Numbered from the stretch's first letter, positions 6,543 to 15,485 are shown. The stretch: 25,216 nt of DNA from Planctomycetota bacterium (GCA_016793305.1 JAEUHU010000299.1:1-25216); one strand, 5' to 3'. Numbers and translations are program-made. The notes: generated by a model not told the origin, from the sequence alone.

Positions 6543-9500
6543 TCAGCCGACCTGTTGCAGCCAGCGCCGCGCGGTGGCCTCGAGGTCGAGCGTGGGATCC
6601 TGGCCGCGGCCGAAGTGGCACGCCTCGATGCGGGCGAGGTCGGAGGCGAGCGCACTCCGCTGCGCCTCGTCGAGCCGGGCTTCGCTGCCGATGCGCTGCA
6701 GCAGACCGAGCACGGTGAACGCGTTCAGGTGCTTCGGCAGTTCGAGCGCCTTGTGCCGCGCCGTGGCCGCAGCACTCTGCGGGTGCACGAACAGGAACCA
6801 CAGCGTGTAGGCGATGGCCCCGAGGCCGAGCATCACCCACACCCAGATCGGTTCGCTGCGGCGGTCGAGCCCGCTCAACGCGACCTCGGGGCTGACGGTG
6901 GCGAGGTCGGCGTCGTCGTAGCGCTGGTAGACGGCCTTGGTGCCCTCGACCAGCGGCCGCCCGAACACGAACCGGTTCGGCCGCTCGTGCTCGTTCTCGG
7001 CGGCGAGCTGCATCAACCAGATGCGTTCGGTCTCGACGCCGCTCTGGTCGTCGGCGAACTTGTTGACCGAGACGCCCTGGTCGTCGCGCTTCTGCACGAC
7101 GAAGCCCGGCAGGTCGAGCTGCAGGATCTGCTCGAGGTTCGGCACGAGGCCCTTGGCCTTGGCCTTCACCTCGAGCGTGATCTTGCCCTCGTCGGCGCGA
7201 CGCTGGTCGAGCAGCTGGGTGATCTCGAGGTCGGCGAACGGCCGGCCCTCGGCCTTCGCCGACGCGTCGATCGCCACCGTACCGCTGCCGATCGGCAGCA
7301 CCGCGAAGCCGGTCGGGTCGAGGAAGTCGAAGTCGAGCTGGATGGTCGGCACCCGGTCGACCTGCGGTCCTCGCGCCTTCAGCAGCAGGTAGGCATAGGG
7401 CGTCGCTTCCCAGCCAGGGGCGCTGGTCGGCTTGCTCTGCATGCCCTCGCCGTTGAAGGTGACCGAGATCACCTCGAAGTTCTCCTGCAGGGACGCGGTC
7501 ACGGCCTCGGTGAAGCGGTCGCGGTAGTTCTCGAGCGGCCGACCGTAGTTCCAGGCGTACGGCTGGTTGTTCTGGTTGGTCGCGTACTTGGCGAAGCCGC
7601 CACTCTCGCGGGCGATCTCCGGCGAGTGCACGATGTCGACTCGCACCCCGAACGGCTGGGTGCCGACCGCCGTCGAACCGTCGACGACCGCCTCGAGGCG
7701 CAGCTCGTGCAAGAGGTCCTGGTAGTAGTCCCAGACCTTCTTCGCTTCGCGTGCCTGCGGATGGTCACCGACCACCGCGAAGCCCGCTTCGAGGTAGCGG
7801 AACTTGATCTGCGGCTTCACCGCCGACATGCGCGTGAACAGCTGGTTCGCGAACATGTCGAGGTGGCGCTTGGCGCTCGCCTTCGGCAGCGCGTCGATCG
7901 CCGCGCGGATCAGCGGCAGCTGGTTCTTCGCCAGCACGGTGTCCTGGTCGACGGCGCCGAGGTCCGAGGCCCCGAGTGCCGCGTAGAACCAGGTGTCGAA
8001 CGCGCCGATCGTCTCCTGGTCGAGCCGCAGCGTGTCGGCGATCTCGGCGTAGTGGGCCGCCGCCTGTGCGAACAGCTCGAACGCCGCCTTGCGCCCTTCG
8101 GCGAAGCCGCTGTCGTGCTGCAGCTCGCGGCCGAAGTTGATCTGGTCGTGCTGGATCGCGGCGACCACCGACAGCAGCGCCCAGTGCCGCCCGCGCTTCT
8201 GCAGGGCCCGCTGTGCCACCGCCAGGGCCGTCTCGTAGCCCTTCGCGACCGCCATCAGCGTCTCGCGCTGCGAACGCTTGGTCTTCTGCTGGTCCTGCAC
8301 CGCCGGCACCCGCCAGACCGTGGCGAGGTTGGTGCGCATCTTGCCGAGCAACTGGCCGAGCAGCTGCGGGTCCATCTTGTCGATGTCGCCGAACACCTTC
8401 TCCATCGTTTCGAGGCGATAGACCTCGGCGGCGCTGTGCGCGGTGACGAACGCCTCGCTCAGCAGGGCGTCGTCGACGCCGCCGATCGGCAGCTGCCGCA
8501 GCCGCTCGACCCAGCTGCCGAGCTCCTCGAGGTTGCGCTCCTGCTTGCTGCGCGTCAGCGGGATGCCGTTGCTGCGCTGGTCGAAGCCGTACATGAACAT
8601 GTACGAGTTGACGCGGTTGTCTGCGTTCGGGTTGGCAGAGCGGATCCAGACGCGCAGGAACTCGTTGGCGAGCTCCTTGCCCTTGCGCGGATTGACCTTC
8701 GCCAGCTGCTCGATGTACGGGAACGCCTTCTGCGGCTCGTTGACCTTGAGCCACAGCTGCGCGGAGACGGTCGCGAAGTGCGGCTGCAGTGCCGGATCGA
8801 GCAGGCTCGCCCACGCTTCGCCTGGCAGCGATTCGATCAGGTCGACCGGCTCGACCGCCTGCACCTGGCCGCCACCGCCGCGCCGGCGGCTCGAGTAGAA
8901 GATGTTGCCGAAGTCGTCGCGCTCCATCATCGGACCCCACGAGTCCGACTGCGAGTTCTGGTAGCTGTAGGCCGCTTCGGCGATCCAGCCAGAGGCCAGC
9001 ATGCCGAGCGTCGGGCGCCACTGTTCGCCGAGCTGCGGGGCAGCGGCCAGCAACGCGTCCACCGCGGTCTTCTGCAGGCGCAGGCCGGTGGCGCGATAGC
9101 CGGTGTCGCCCGGCCGTTCCCCGAAGCCCTTCGCGACCTGTCCACCGATCACCGCGACGATCTCCATGCCGCGCTCGGGCCACTTCGTGAAGCTGTCCGC
9201 GAGCCAGGCCGGACCGAGCTCCTCGCGAACCTTCGGCGCCAGCTCGACGGCGCGGCGCAGCGCCTCGGCCTTCTCCGCCTCGCCGACCTCGCCCTGCACC
9301 AGCGCCGCCTGCGTCACCGTCCACGCGGTCTCGAGGAAGCTGTTGCGCTGCTCCTTCTGGAACATCGCCAGCGCGTGCCGCGCCAGCAGGTTCAGGCCCT
9401 CGCGGTCGTTCTGCTGTTGCGCCTGCTCCGGCGTCGGCAGGAACGCGCCGAGCTCGACGTCCTGGCCGACCGCCGTCAGCAGAAGGGCCACTTCGCGACG

Positions 9501-10520
9501 GTCGAGGCGCTGTTCGGCCTCGGGCTTGCCGACCTCTTCGGTCAGCAGGCGGATCAACTCCTCGAGCACGCTGCCCGACTCCATGGCGCGGCGCACCATC
9601 GGGGCGAGCAATGCCGCCTGCTTCTTGTCGAACCCACCAGGCGCGATGCCGGCGAGCGCCAGCGCGTCGTCGAACGAGAAGCGGTTCTTCTCCTGCAGGT
9701 TCGGCGGGATGCGCTGATCCTCGGGCCGCTGCGGATGGTTCGGCACCGTCTTCAGGAAGTGCTCGTAGGCCTTCTTGCGGTCCTTCTCGGGCAGCGTGCC
9801 GAAGAACGCGCCGACCTTGTGCCAGCGGCCGAGCGTGACGTCGCGCTGCAGCATCTCCATCTCGCGCACGAGCCGCTTCTCGGCGAGCTGCTTCTCCTTC
9901 TGGGCGGCCGCGGCCGCCGCAGCCGCCGCGGTGGCGCCGGGCTGGGCCGCGGCGGCGCCCGCGCCGCCGTCCGCAGCGGGCTGGCCACTCGCCCCGAGCT
10001 GCTCCATCACCATGCGCTGGAGCACTTCCGGCGGGATGTCGCCGCCGTCGACGACCATCTCGACCACACCACCCGCTTCACCGCCCACCTCCGTCGCCTG
10101 CCCCGGCGCCGTCTCGGCACCAGCCTCCCCGTCCTTCGGCTTGTCCTTCTCTTCGCTCGGGTCGTAGGGCTTGAGCTCGGGCAGCGACCAGACCTTCAAG
10201 ATCGTCGACGGCCGTCGGTCGTACTGGAGCTGCTGGAACTTCTGCTGCCGCTGCGTCGCGGCTTCGGCGGCGGCGGCCGCCGCAGGGTCCTGCTTCGTCG
10301 GATCCTGCGCGGCGGGCGCCGCCTTCGGATCCTGCGGGTTCTGCGGGTCGGTGGGCTGCGCTTGCAGCACCCGCAACGGCACTCCGGGCACGACGATCAC
10401 GCCCGATGCAGGGGTCGCCGGCGTCGCCGGCACCGGCACTGGCGACTGAGCGAACAGCGGGGCCGGCCACGGGGACACGACGGAGGCAACAGCCAGCGAC
10501 AGCAGGTAGCGAGGGCGCAT
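6543..10520 (-). CDS. Giant (1325-residue) membrane-anchored envelope protein with a BatD-like C-terminus
   Basis: The start ATG at 10518-10520 has GGAGA six bases upstream. A signal peptide (MRPRYLLSLAVASVVSPWPA) is followed by a Pro/Ala/Gln-rich linker to ~residue 200 that contains a run of nine alanines. Next comes a long helical repeat-like region of ~700 residues, then a beta-rich part. One membrane helix (IWVWVMLGLGAIAYTLWFLF) lies at ~1225-1245, with a ~77-residue cytoplasmic tail. The tail (LNAFTVLGLLQRI ... DLARIEACHFG ... DLEATARRWLQ) resembles, from memory, the tails of BatD-type proteins. It lies directly before moxR, so I infer it is the large periplasmic partner of the MoxR/VWA complex, possibly a fusion of a helical-repeat protein with a BatD-like protein. 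No enzymatic motif is seen. Confidence 0.8.
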   Translation of the reverse strand: MRPRYLLSLAVASVVSPWPAPLFAQSPVPVPATPATPASGVIVVPGVPLRVLQAQPTDPQNPQDPKAAPAAQDPTKQDPAAAAAAEAATQRQQKFQQLQYDRRPSTILKVWSLPELKPYDPSEEKDKPKDGEAGAETAPGQATEVGGEAGGVVEMVVDGGDIPPEVLQRMVMEQLGASGQPAADGGAGAAAAQPGATAAAAAAAAAQKEKQLAEKRLVREMEMLQRDVTLGRWHKVGAFFGTLPEKDRKKAYEHFLKTVPNHPQRPEDQRIPPNLQEKNRFSFDDALALAGIAPGGFDKKQAALLAPMVRRAMESGSVLEELIRLLTEEVGKPEAEQRLDRREVALLLTAVGQDVELGAFLPTPEQAQQQNDREGLNLLARHALAMFQKEQRNSFLETAWTVTQAALVQGEVGEAEKAEALRRAVELAPKVREELGPAWLADSFTKWPERGMEIVAVIGGQVAKGFGERPGDTGYRATGLRLQKTAVDALLAAAPQLGEQWRPTLGMLASGWIAEAAYSYQNSQSDSWGPMMERDDFGNIFYSSRRRGGGGQVQAVEPVDLIESLPGEAWASLLDPALQPHFATVSAQLWLKVNEPQKAFPYIEQLAKVNPRKGKELANEFLRVWIRSANPNADNRVNSYMFMYGFDQRSNGIPLTRSKQERNLEELGSWVERLRQLPIGGVDDALLSEAFVTAHSAAEVYRLETMEKVFGDIDKMDPQLLGQLLGKMRTNLATVWRVPAVQDQQKTKRSQRETLMAVAKGYETALAVAQRALQKRGRHWALLSVVAAIQHDQINFGRELQHDSGFAEGRKAAFELFAQAAAHYAEIADTLRLDQETIGAFDTWFYAALGASDLGAVDQDTVLAKNQLPLIRAAIDALPKASAKRHLDMFANQLFTRMSAVKPQIKFRYLEAGFAVVGDHPQAREAKKVWDYYQDLLHELRLEAVVDGSTAVGTQPFGVRVDIVHSPEIARESGGFAKYATNQNNQPYAWNYGRPLENYRDRFTEAVTASLQENFEVISVTFNGEGMQSKPTSAPGWEATPYAYLLLKARGPQVDRVPTIQLDFDFLDPTGFAVLPIGSGTVAIDASAKAEGRPFADLEITQLLDQRRADEGKITLEVKAKAKGLVPNLEQILQLDLPGFVVQKRDDQGVSVNKFADDQSGVETERIWLMQLAAENEHERPNRFVFGRPLVEGTKAVYQRYDDADLATVSPEVALSGLDRRSEPIWVWVMLGLGAIAYTLWFLFVHPQSAAATARHKALELPKHLNAFTVLGLLQRIGSEARLDEAQRSALASDLARIEACHFGRGQDPTLDLEATARRWLQQVG

Positions 10521-10549
10521 GCGGGGTCTCCAGGTGGGTCGGGAAGCTA

Positions 10550-11311
10550 TCACAGGCGTGCAGGGGGACCAGCGTCGGGATCGGACTCGGACGGGAACGA
10601 CGGAGGCGGGTCGAGCGCCGGCACGAGACCACGCAGGTCGACCGCCAGGGACGCCACGACGGAGCAGCGCTGCAGGTATTCCGCGCGCGGCACTTCGAAC
10701 GCACCGAGCGTGCGCAGGTGCTCGGTCGCGAACTGCACGTCGAGCAGGCGGACGCCGGCGGCGAACAGCGTGCGCACCAACGCCACCAGCGCCACCTTCG
10801 ACATGTCGGTCGCCCGGTGGAACATCGACTCGGCGGCGAACAGCCCGCCCACCTGCACGCCGTAGGTGCCACCGACCAGCTCGCCGTCGATCCAGACCTC
10901 GAGGCTGTGCGCGTGGCCGAGCCGGTGCAGCCGCTCGTAGGCCGTCAGCATCTCCGGCAGGATCCAGGTGCCGTCGCGGCGCTGCCGGCCGCACTCGCGC
11001 ATCACGCGCGGGAAGCAGCGGTCCCAGGTCAAGGTGAAGCCGCCCTTGCGCAGTCGCTTCTGCAGGCTGCGCGACACGTGCAGACGGGCCGGGTCCAGCA
11101 GGGCCCGCGGGTCCGGGCTCCACCACATCGGCACGTAGCCTTCGGCGTACCACGGGAACAGGCCGCTGCGGTAGGCCAGCAGCAGCCGTTCGGTCGAGAG
11201 GTCGCCGCCGATCGCCACCAGGCCCTCGCGATCGAACCCGTTCGGATCGGGGAACGGCACCACCGCCCCCTTCGGCAGGATCACCGGCTGGGCGGCCCTT
11301 CCGCGCATCAC
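10550..11311 (-). CDS. aat: Leucyl/phenylalanyl-tRNA--protein transferase
   Basis: 253 residues. It transfers Leu or Phe from aminoacyl-tRNA to the N-terminus of proteins that begin with Lys or Arg, marking them for ClpAP (N-end rule); it acts in the cytoplasm. Family signatures are clear: FPDPNGFDREGLVAIGGDLS, SGLFPWY, WWSPDPRALL, GGTYGVQVGGLFAAESMFHR and LLDVQFATEHLRTLGA. The start is either the GTG at 11309-11311 or the ATG at 11306-11308. Both overlap the upstream coiled-coil gene's TGA (11308-11310), so translation is coupled either way. The C-terminal ~25 residues (PPPSFPSESDPDAGPP) are a disordered extension beyond the usual length. Confidence 0.95.
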   Translation of the reverse strand: MMRGRAAQPVILPKGAVVPFPDPNGFDREGLVAIGGDLSTERLLLAYRSGLFPWYAEGYVPMWWSPDPRALLDPARLHVSRSLQKRLRKGGFTLTWDRCFPRVMRECGRQRRDGTWILPEMLTAYERLHRLGHAHSLEVWIDGELVGGTYGVQVGGLFAAESMFHRATDMSKVALVALVRTLFAAGVRLLDVQFATEHLRTLGAFEVPRAEYLQRCSVVASLAVDLRGLVPALDPPPSFPSESDPDAGPPARL

Positions 11312-12324
11312 CGTTCCTTCAGGCGACGCAGGGTGGTGTTCTGGTCCTCGCGATCGCCGAGCTCGAGCAGCTCGATCTCGCCGTCGCCGAGCGGACGGAA
11401 GTAGACGCGCAGCCCGAGCGAGGCCCGCAGGCTCCAGGTGTCCTGGCCGCCGAGCTGCTTCACCTCGAGGCCCGGATAGCCATGCCCCTCGGTGCAGAAC
11501 AGCAGCACCGCCTGGAAGGCGCGCGCGACCGCCTTGTGGTCCTTGCCCTCGAGCGACTTGTAGAAGCCCGGCGTGAAGCGCGGCAGCAGGAAGCGCCGCT
11601 CGGGCTCGGGTTCCGGCGGCGGCGGCCGACGGCGCTTCTTGCCCTTCGGCAGCAACGCGTCGAGTTCGTGCACGGCCTGCTCGAGCTCGCGCACGCGCGA
11701 CTGGTCGAACGCCTGCTGCCGGCGCAAGGCCTCGTGCGCCGCCAGGAACGCTTCGCGCTCGTTCTCGAGGTCGTGCAGGCGTCGCAGCAGCTCCCGTTCG
11801 TCGCGTGTCGTGGCCGGGGCCGCGGACGCAGCGGAGTTCGCCTGTTCGCGCAGCTCGCGCTGCAGTCGGCCGAGCTCCTGTTCGAGCTGGTCGATGCGAT
11901 GGGCGGCGGTGGTCTGCCGTTCGTTGGCGCGCACGGTCGCCTGGCGGGCGCGCTCCGCTTCGTCGCGCAGCCGCAGCAGCTCGGCGTCGCGCAGCACCAG
12001 CAGCTGCCGCAGCTCGGCCAGTTCGGCGGCACTGCCTTCCGCGTCGTCCGCCGGCCGCTTCGCCGCCGGCTCGGGCACCAGCGCGCGCAGCACGCTGTCG
12101 AGCCGCTCGGAGTCGCGCAGCTCGGCGAGCATCGGCGCCAGCACGTGGGCCGGGGCCTTGTCGAGGCGGAACCCGCCCTTGGGCGTCAGGCCGTGATCGC
12201 GCGCCAATTCGCGCAGCCGACGCACCGGCACCAGCAACTCGAGCAGCAGGGCCAGCGGCAGCTCGCCGTTGCGGGCGAGCACCCGTTCGCCGAGCTTCTT
12301 CAGGGTCACCGCCGCGTCCTGCAT
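11308..12324 (-). CDS. Coiled-coil protein with a C-terminal RelE/ParE-like domain
   Basis: 338 residues, no signal peptide or membrane helix. Residues ~7-85 are helical (AVTLKKLGERVLARNGELPL onward). Residues ~100-235 are a long charged coiled coil with Arg/Glu/Leu heptads and a basic Pro-rich hinge (KGKKRRRPPPPEPEP). Residues ~250-338 have the RelE/ParE layout: two helices (FYKSLEGKDHKAVARAFQAV), then a GYPGLEVKQLGG turn, W-S-L-R-A and LRVYFR strands, and IELLELGDRED. No antitoxin gene adjoins it, so this is more likely a domestic nucleic-acid- or ribosome-binding module than a toxin. The start ATG 12322-12324 is the first good one. The stop overlaps the aat start (TGATG). The fold call rests on pattern only. 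Confidence 0.7.
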   Translation of the reverse strand: MQDAAVTLKKLGERVLARNGELPLALLLELLVPVRRLRELARDHGLTPKGGFRLDKAPAHVLAPMLAELRDSERLDSVLRALVPEPAAKRPADDAEGSAAELAELRQLLVLRDAELLRLRDEAERARQATVRANERQTTAAHRIDQLEQELGRLQRELREQANSAASAAPATTRDERELLRRLHDLENEREAFLAAHEALRRQQAFDQSRVRELEQAVHELDALLPKGKKRRRPPPPEPEPERRFLLPRFTPGFYKSLEGKDHKAVARAFQAVLLFCTEGHGYPGLEVKQLGGQDTWSLRASLGLRVYFRPLGDGEIELLELGDREDQNTTLRRLKER

Positions 12325-12358
12325 CCGGCCGACTGTAGCGCCACGCAGGCGCACTTCA

Positions 12359-12856
12359 TCAACGCACAGGCCCGGCGGTCGGCCCAGGGTCGCTGCCGGG
12401 CAACGGATAGATCGGCGTGACGGGATACTCGGTGTAGTAGAGCCGCTCGTCCCAGGTGCGCTCGATCGCCTCGCGCTCTTCGTCGGACATCGGCACCGGC
12501 GTCTGCCACCAGCGCCAGACGCCCCACTCGACCGCGTCGAACGGCGCGCCGAGCAGCGAACCGACCTTCCACAGCACGAACGACGGGAACAGGAACACCG
12601 ACAGCGGATCGCGAGTCTCGCGCGGCTGCGATCGGTAGACCACCCAGGCCGCGGGAATGGCGACGACGTCGAGCGGCACGCCGACCGCGAAGCCGGTGGT
12701 GGCACCGACCGTGGCCGGCAGGCGCGTGAACAGCGAGCGCTCGCCGTCGGGGTCGACGAGTTCGTTGGTGTAACGCACCAACGGCGCACACGCCGTCAGG
12801 CTGCACACCGCCAGCAGGAGGCCGCCGATGCAGCGCTTCACCTGCAGGGGGCTCAC
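12359..12856 (-). CDS. Small outer-membrane-type lipoprotein of unknown function
   Basis: 165 residues. The N-terminus VKRCIGGLLLAVCSLTAC gives a lipobox (LTAC) with the modified Cys around residue 23 from the GTG start. The mature part has alternating hydrophobic stretches (TVGATTGFAVGVPLDVVAIP, LFPSFVLWKVGSLLGAPFD) and aromatic pairs, faintly resembling YceK/YidQ-type small lipoproteins. The start is the GTG at 12854-12856, which overlaps the previous stop as GTGA; a second in-frame GTG at 12839-12841 would give a shorter n-region. It follows the PilO-like gene, so it may serve the same envelope machine (a pilotin-like role is possible but unsupported by motifs). Confidence 0.75.
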   Translation of the reverse strand: MSPLQVKRCIGGLLLAVCSLTACAPLVRYTNELVDPDGERSLFTRLPATVGATTGFAVGVPLDVVAIPAAWVVYRSQPRETRDPLSVFLFPSFVLWKVGSLLGAPFDAVEWGVWRWWQTPVPMSDEEREAIERTWDERLYYTEYPVTPIYPLPGSDPGPTAGPVR

Positions 12857-13473
12857 TTGCCCTTGCGCGGCTCGCGACGCGCGAACTTCATCTCCTCGAT
12901 GATCCACTTGTCCGGCAGCTCGGGCGGCGGCACGCGACCACCGGTGAGCGCCAGCGCCTCGAGGTTGACGACGCGCAGGTCGCGCAGGCGCCACACCGAC
13001 TGCTGGGCCGCCTCGCTGACGGCCGAAGCACCGGACTCGCAGTTGAAGATCGCCGCGTAGAGGAAGTCGAGGCCGACCGGGAGGTCCTTCTTGTTGGGCC
13101 AGTCGATCGCGATCACGTAGTCGGTGACCGGCTGCTTCGACGCGAGAGTCGTCTGCTCGGGCCGCGCATCCTGCAGCGAGAAGTCGTTCACCTTCAGCTG
13201 CGAGCCGCTCTGCAGCAGCTGGCCCTGGAAGTAGGTGCGCGGGTCCTTGATCGAGTCGGACATGCTGCGCTTGTTCTGCACCACGACCTCGACCTTGCGC
13301 TGCAGCTGGCCGATCTCCTCGATCAGCCCGCCTGCCTTCTTGGCGGCGAGGATGGTCTGCTCGCACGCCACGATCTCGCGGTCGAGCTTCTTGACCTGCC
13401 ACCAGCCGAGCGGCAGCGCCACCGCGGCGACCAACACGATGACTTTGTAGGCGTCCAGATTGCGGAGATTCAT
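12853..13473 (-). CDS. PilO/GspM-like assembly-platform protein
   Basis: 206 residues: a short cytoplasmic N-terminus, one membrane helix (VIVLVAAVALPLGWWQV, ~11-27), a heptad-like segment (~30-75: VKKLDREIVACEQTILAAKK, IGQLQRKVEVVV), then a mixed alpha/beta periplasmic domain. That is the topology of PilO and GspM. It directly follows the PilM/PilN-like gene, ten bases after its stop, as pilO follows pilMN in type IV pilus operons. Sequence similarity by eye is weak, so the call rests on size, topology and position. In the family such proteins form an inner-membrane ring that links the cytoplasmic ATPase platform to the outer parts. Confidence 0.65.
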   Translation of the reverse strand: MNLRNLDAYKVIVLVAAVALPLGWWQVKKLDREIVACEQTILAAKKAGGLIEEIGQLQRKVEVVVQNKRSMSDSIKDPRTYFQGQLLQSGSQLKVNDFSLQDARPEQTTLASKQPVTDYVIAIDWPNKKDLPVGLDFLYAAIFNCESGASAVSEAAQQSVWRLRDLRVVNLEALALTGGRVPPPELPDKWIIEEMKFARREPRKGK

Positions 13474-13483
13474 GAGTCTGGCC

Positions 13484-15397
13484 TCAGCGAGGGGTCGACG
13501 CGCCGAACGGGCGGAACGTGTCCTTGATGTGCATCACGACGCGGAAGTACCCACCGGTGACCCCCTGCTCGTCGTTGTCGCGAGGCTTGAACAGCTCCTC
13601 GCTCTTGCCCTCGTCGGGCCGCGCCGGCCTGAGGAACGGCGAATCCGGCCGCTCGAGCTCGGCCTCGATCATGCTCAGCAACGCCGAGTGGCGATTGCGG
13701 AAGTCCTCACCGCGGAACGCGATCGTGAACTCGAGCTTGCGGTTCGGCGCCTTCATCGAGAGGTCGAAGCGGGTGACCAGGAAGCGGCCGAGCCGAGGTT
13801 CGCCGGCGCGCAGCAGCTCCGCCCAGCGCACCAGCACGGCGAGGCCCGACTCGAGGGATACGTCCTCGAAGATGCCCGACTCCTTCTGCTTCTGCTCGAC
13901 GACGTCGCGCAGCCGGTCGCGAACGATGTTGAGCCGGCGGTGCACCGGCTGGGCCAGCAGCTCGGCGACGAGGTCGCGGTAAAGGTAGTCCTTGCCGCCC
14001 TTCACGGTGCGGAACTGCTGCGGGTTCTCGAACCAGCCGCGGTCGAACACCGAGTTCAACATGCCGTAGAAGACAGCCGGCTTCTTGGCGTCGTTCTTGT
14101 CGAGGAACTCGAGCCCGATCTCGATCTCCTTGTTGCGCAACTCGGCGCGGCGCGCGTTCCACTGCACGAACATCGCCAGCATCGCGATCATGCAGGTGAT
14201 GGCGAGCGGGAACTTGATGCGCTCGAAGCCCTTGGCCAGCAGCAGGTCCTCCTGACGCAGTTCGAAGCCTTCGGGGCCACCCATCGGACCGAGCGCCGAC
14301 CCGAGCGCGACCGCCAGGCGCGGGCCGTACTCCGCGACCTCTTCGGGCGTCAGGTCGTGCTGCAGCCGGCCGAGCAGGTCGAGTTCGCGCACTTCGACGC
14401 CGAACACGGCCGCCAGCATCTCGGTCGCCGCCACCGAGCAGCTGCCTCCGCCGGTCGCGTAGACGAGGCGCACGCGGCTGGTCCGTCCCGAGCTGGTCAG
14501 GAAGCGCGTCAGCTCGCGGGCGATGCGCTGCATGCACGCGGTGTAGGCGGACTCGACCTCGGCGTGGGTGACGTGCACGACGCGCGCCGGGGCGGCTGGA
14601 GCCGCGGGGGCCGGAGCGGCCCCCGACTCGGTGTCGATGGGCGCCGGCAACGCGGCAGCCACCTCGACCCGCTGGTCGGCGCCACTGGCGTGGCAGGCGT
14701 GCGCCACCCGACGCGCCGTGGCGAGGTCGAGACCATGGCGGCGAGCCAGCTCGTCGGCGACGACTCCGTCCCCGACGCGCAGGGTGCGCATCTCGACGAG
14801 GTTCTCGCCCTCGACGAGGATCACGTTGACCGAGTGCGAACCGAGATCGACGACCGCAGTGACGGCCCCCGCCGCCTCGTCGGCCTCGGCGGTGAAGATG
14901 CCGGCCCAGTGGGCCGCACGCCACAAGGCCATGTTGTCGAGGTCGATGCTCTCCGGCTCGATCTTGTGCGCGGCGAGACCGGTGAGCACCGCCTTCAGGC
15001 CGAGCTTCGGCACGGCAGCGACCAACAGCTTGGTGCCACCGTTGGTGCCAGGGCCGATCTCGTGGAAGTCGACGATCATGTCGTCGACCGAGCCACTCTG
15101 GATCTCGCCCTCGATCTCGGCCTTGACGACCTTGCGGATCGCCTCGCGACCCGTGAACGGCAGCTCGAGCGGGCGCAGCATCGCTTCGCGACACGGGTGC
15201 GCCAGGGTGAGCTGGCCGCGGCGCCCTTCGCCCATCGCCACCGCGACGGCCTCGGTGCGCGACTCCGTGCGCGCCGCCGCTTCGGACGCCTGGGCGGGCG
15301 CCATGCCGACGTGCACGAGGCGCGTCTTCTTGTAGCTGCCGTCCAGCTCGACGACCTTCGCTGCGTGGTCGCCCGGATCGATGCCGATGGTCCTCAT
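13484..15397 (-). CDS. PilM-PilN-like fusion (GspL-type) assembly-platform protein
   Basis: 637 residues. Residues 1-~375 are an actin-like PilM/GspL cytoplasmic domain: RTIGIDPGDHAAKVVEL phosphate loop, VVDLGSHSVNVIL second loop (~182-194), and YATGGGS (~313-319). An Ala/Pro insert (~249-272) interrupts it. A single membrane helix (396-413) follows, then a ~220-residue periplasmic part with a coiled stem (RRAELRNKEIEIGLEFLDK) and a PilN-like domain. The order matches PilM fused to PilN, that is, GspL. The start ATG 15395-15397 has a good ribosome site (AAAGGTGA). The PilO-like gene follows. No ATPase, secretin, platform PilC/GspF or pilin gene is in the window, so the rest of the machine is elsewhere or just outside. 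Confidence 0.8.
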   Translation of the reverse strand: MRTIGIDPGDHAAKVVELDGSYKKTRLVHVGMAPAQASEAAARTESRTEAVAVAMGEGRRGQLTLAHPCREAMLRPLELPFTGREAIRKVVKAEIEGEIQSGSVDDMIVDFHEIGPGTNGGTKLLVAAVPKLGLKAVLTGLAAHKIEPESIDLDNMALWRAAHWAGIFTAEADEAAGAVTAVVDLGSHSVNVILVEGENLVEMRTLRVGDGVVADELARRHGLDLATARRVAHACHASGADQRVEVAAALPAPIDTESGAAPAPAAPAAPARVVHVTHAEVESAYTACMQRIARELTRFLTSSGRTSRVRLVYATGGGSCSVAATEMLAAVFGVEVRELDLLGRLQHDLTPEEVAEYGPRLAVALGSALGPMGGPEGFELRQEDLLLAKGFERIKFPLAITCMIAMLAMFVQWNARRAELRNKEIEIGLEFLDKNDAKKPAVFYGMLNSVFDRGWFENPQQFRTVKGGKDYLYRDLVAELLAQPVHRRLNIVRDRLRDVVEQKQKESGIFEDVSLESGLAVLVRWAELLRAGEPRLGRFLVTRFDLSMKAPNRKLEFTIAFRGEDFRNRHSALLSMIEAELERPDSPFLRPARPDEGKSEELFKPRDNDEQGVTGGYFRVVMHIKDTFRPFGASTPR

Positions 15398-15401
15398 TCG
15401 T

Positions 15402-15410
15402 TCACCTTTC
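15402..15410 (-). promoter_or_regulatory. Strong ribosome binding site of the PilM/PilN-like gene
   Basis: GAAAGGTGA on the minus strand, four bases before the ATG. It is one of the clearest Shine-Dalgarno matches in the window and decides the start of the 637-residue protein. Confidence 0.7.
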
Positions 15411-15485
15411 TCACCTGTCGCTGCGTGTGGCGTGCACTGCGTGCCCGGGACCAGCGGCCCAGGGTCGTTGGGGGTCGGTCGGGCT

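Noticed and set aside
9904..9972. GCC/GCG-rich tandem repeat
   Set aside because: It encodes the poly-Ala linker of the envelope protein; low-complexity coding, not a separate element.
6516..10865. A 1449-codon open frame on the plus strand
   Set aside because: It is an antisense shadow of the 1325-residue envelope protein. High GC removes stop codons, and its translation is Arg/Leu/Val/His-rich with no domain pattern.
11308..11580. Toxin-antitoxin system based on the RelE-like domain
   Set aside because: The domain is the C-terminus of a larger coiled-coil protein and there is no small antitoxin gene next to it; both neighbours are other genes.
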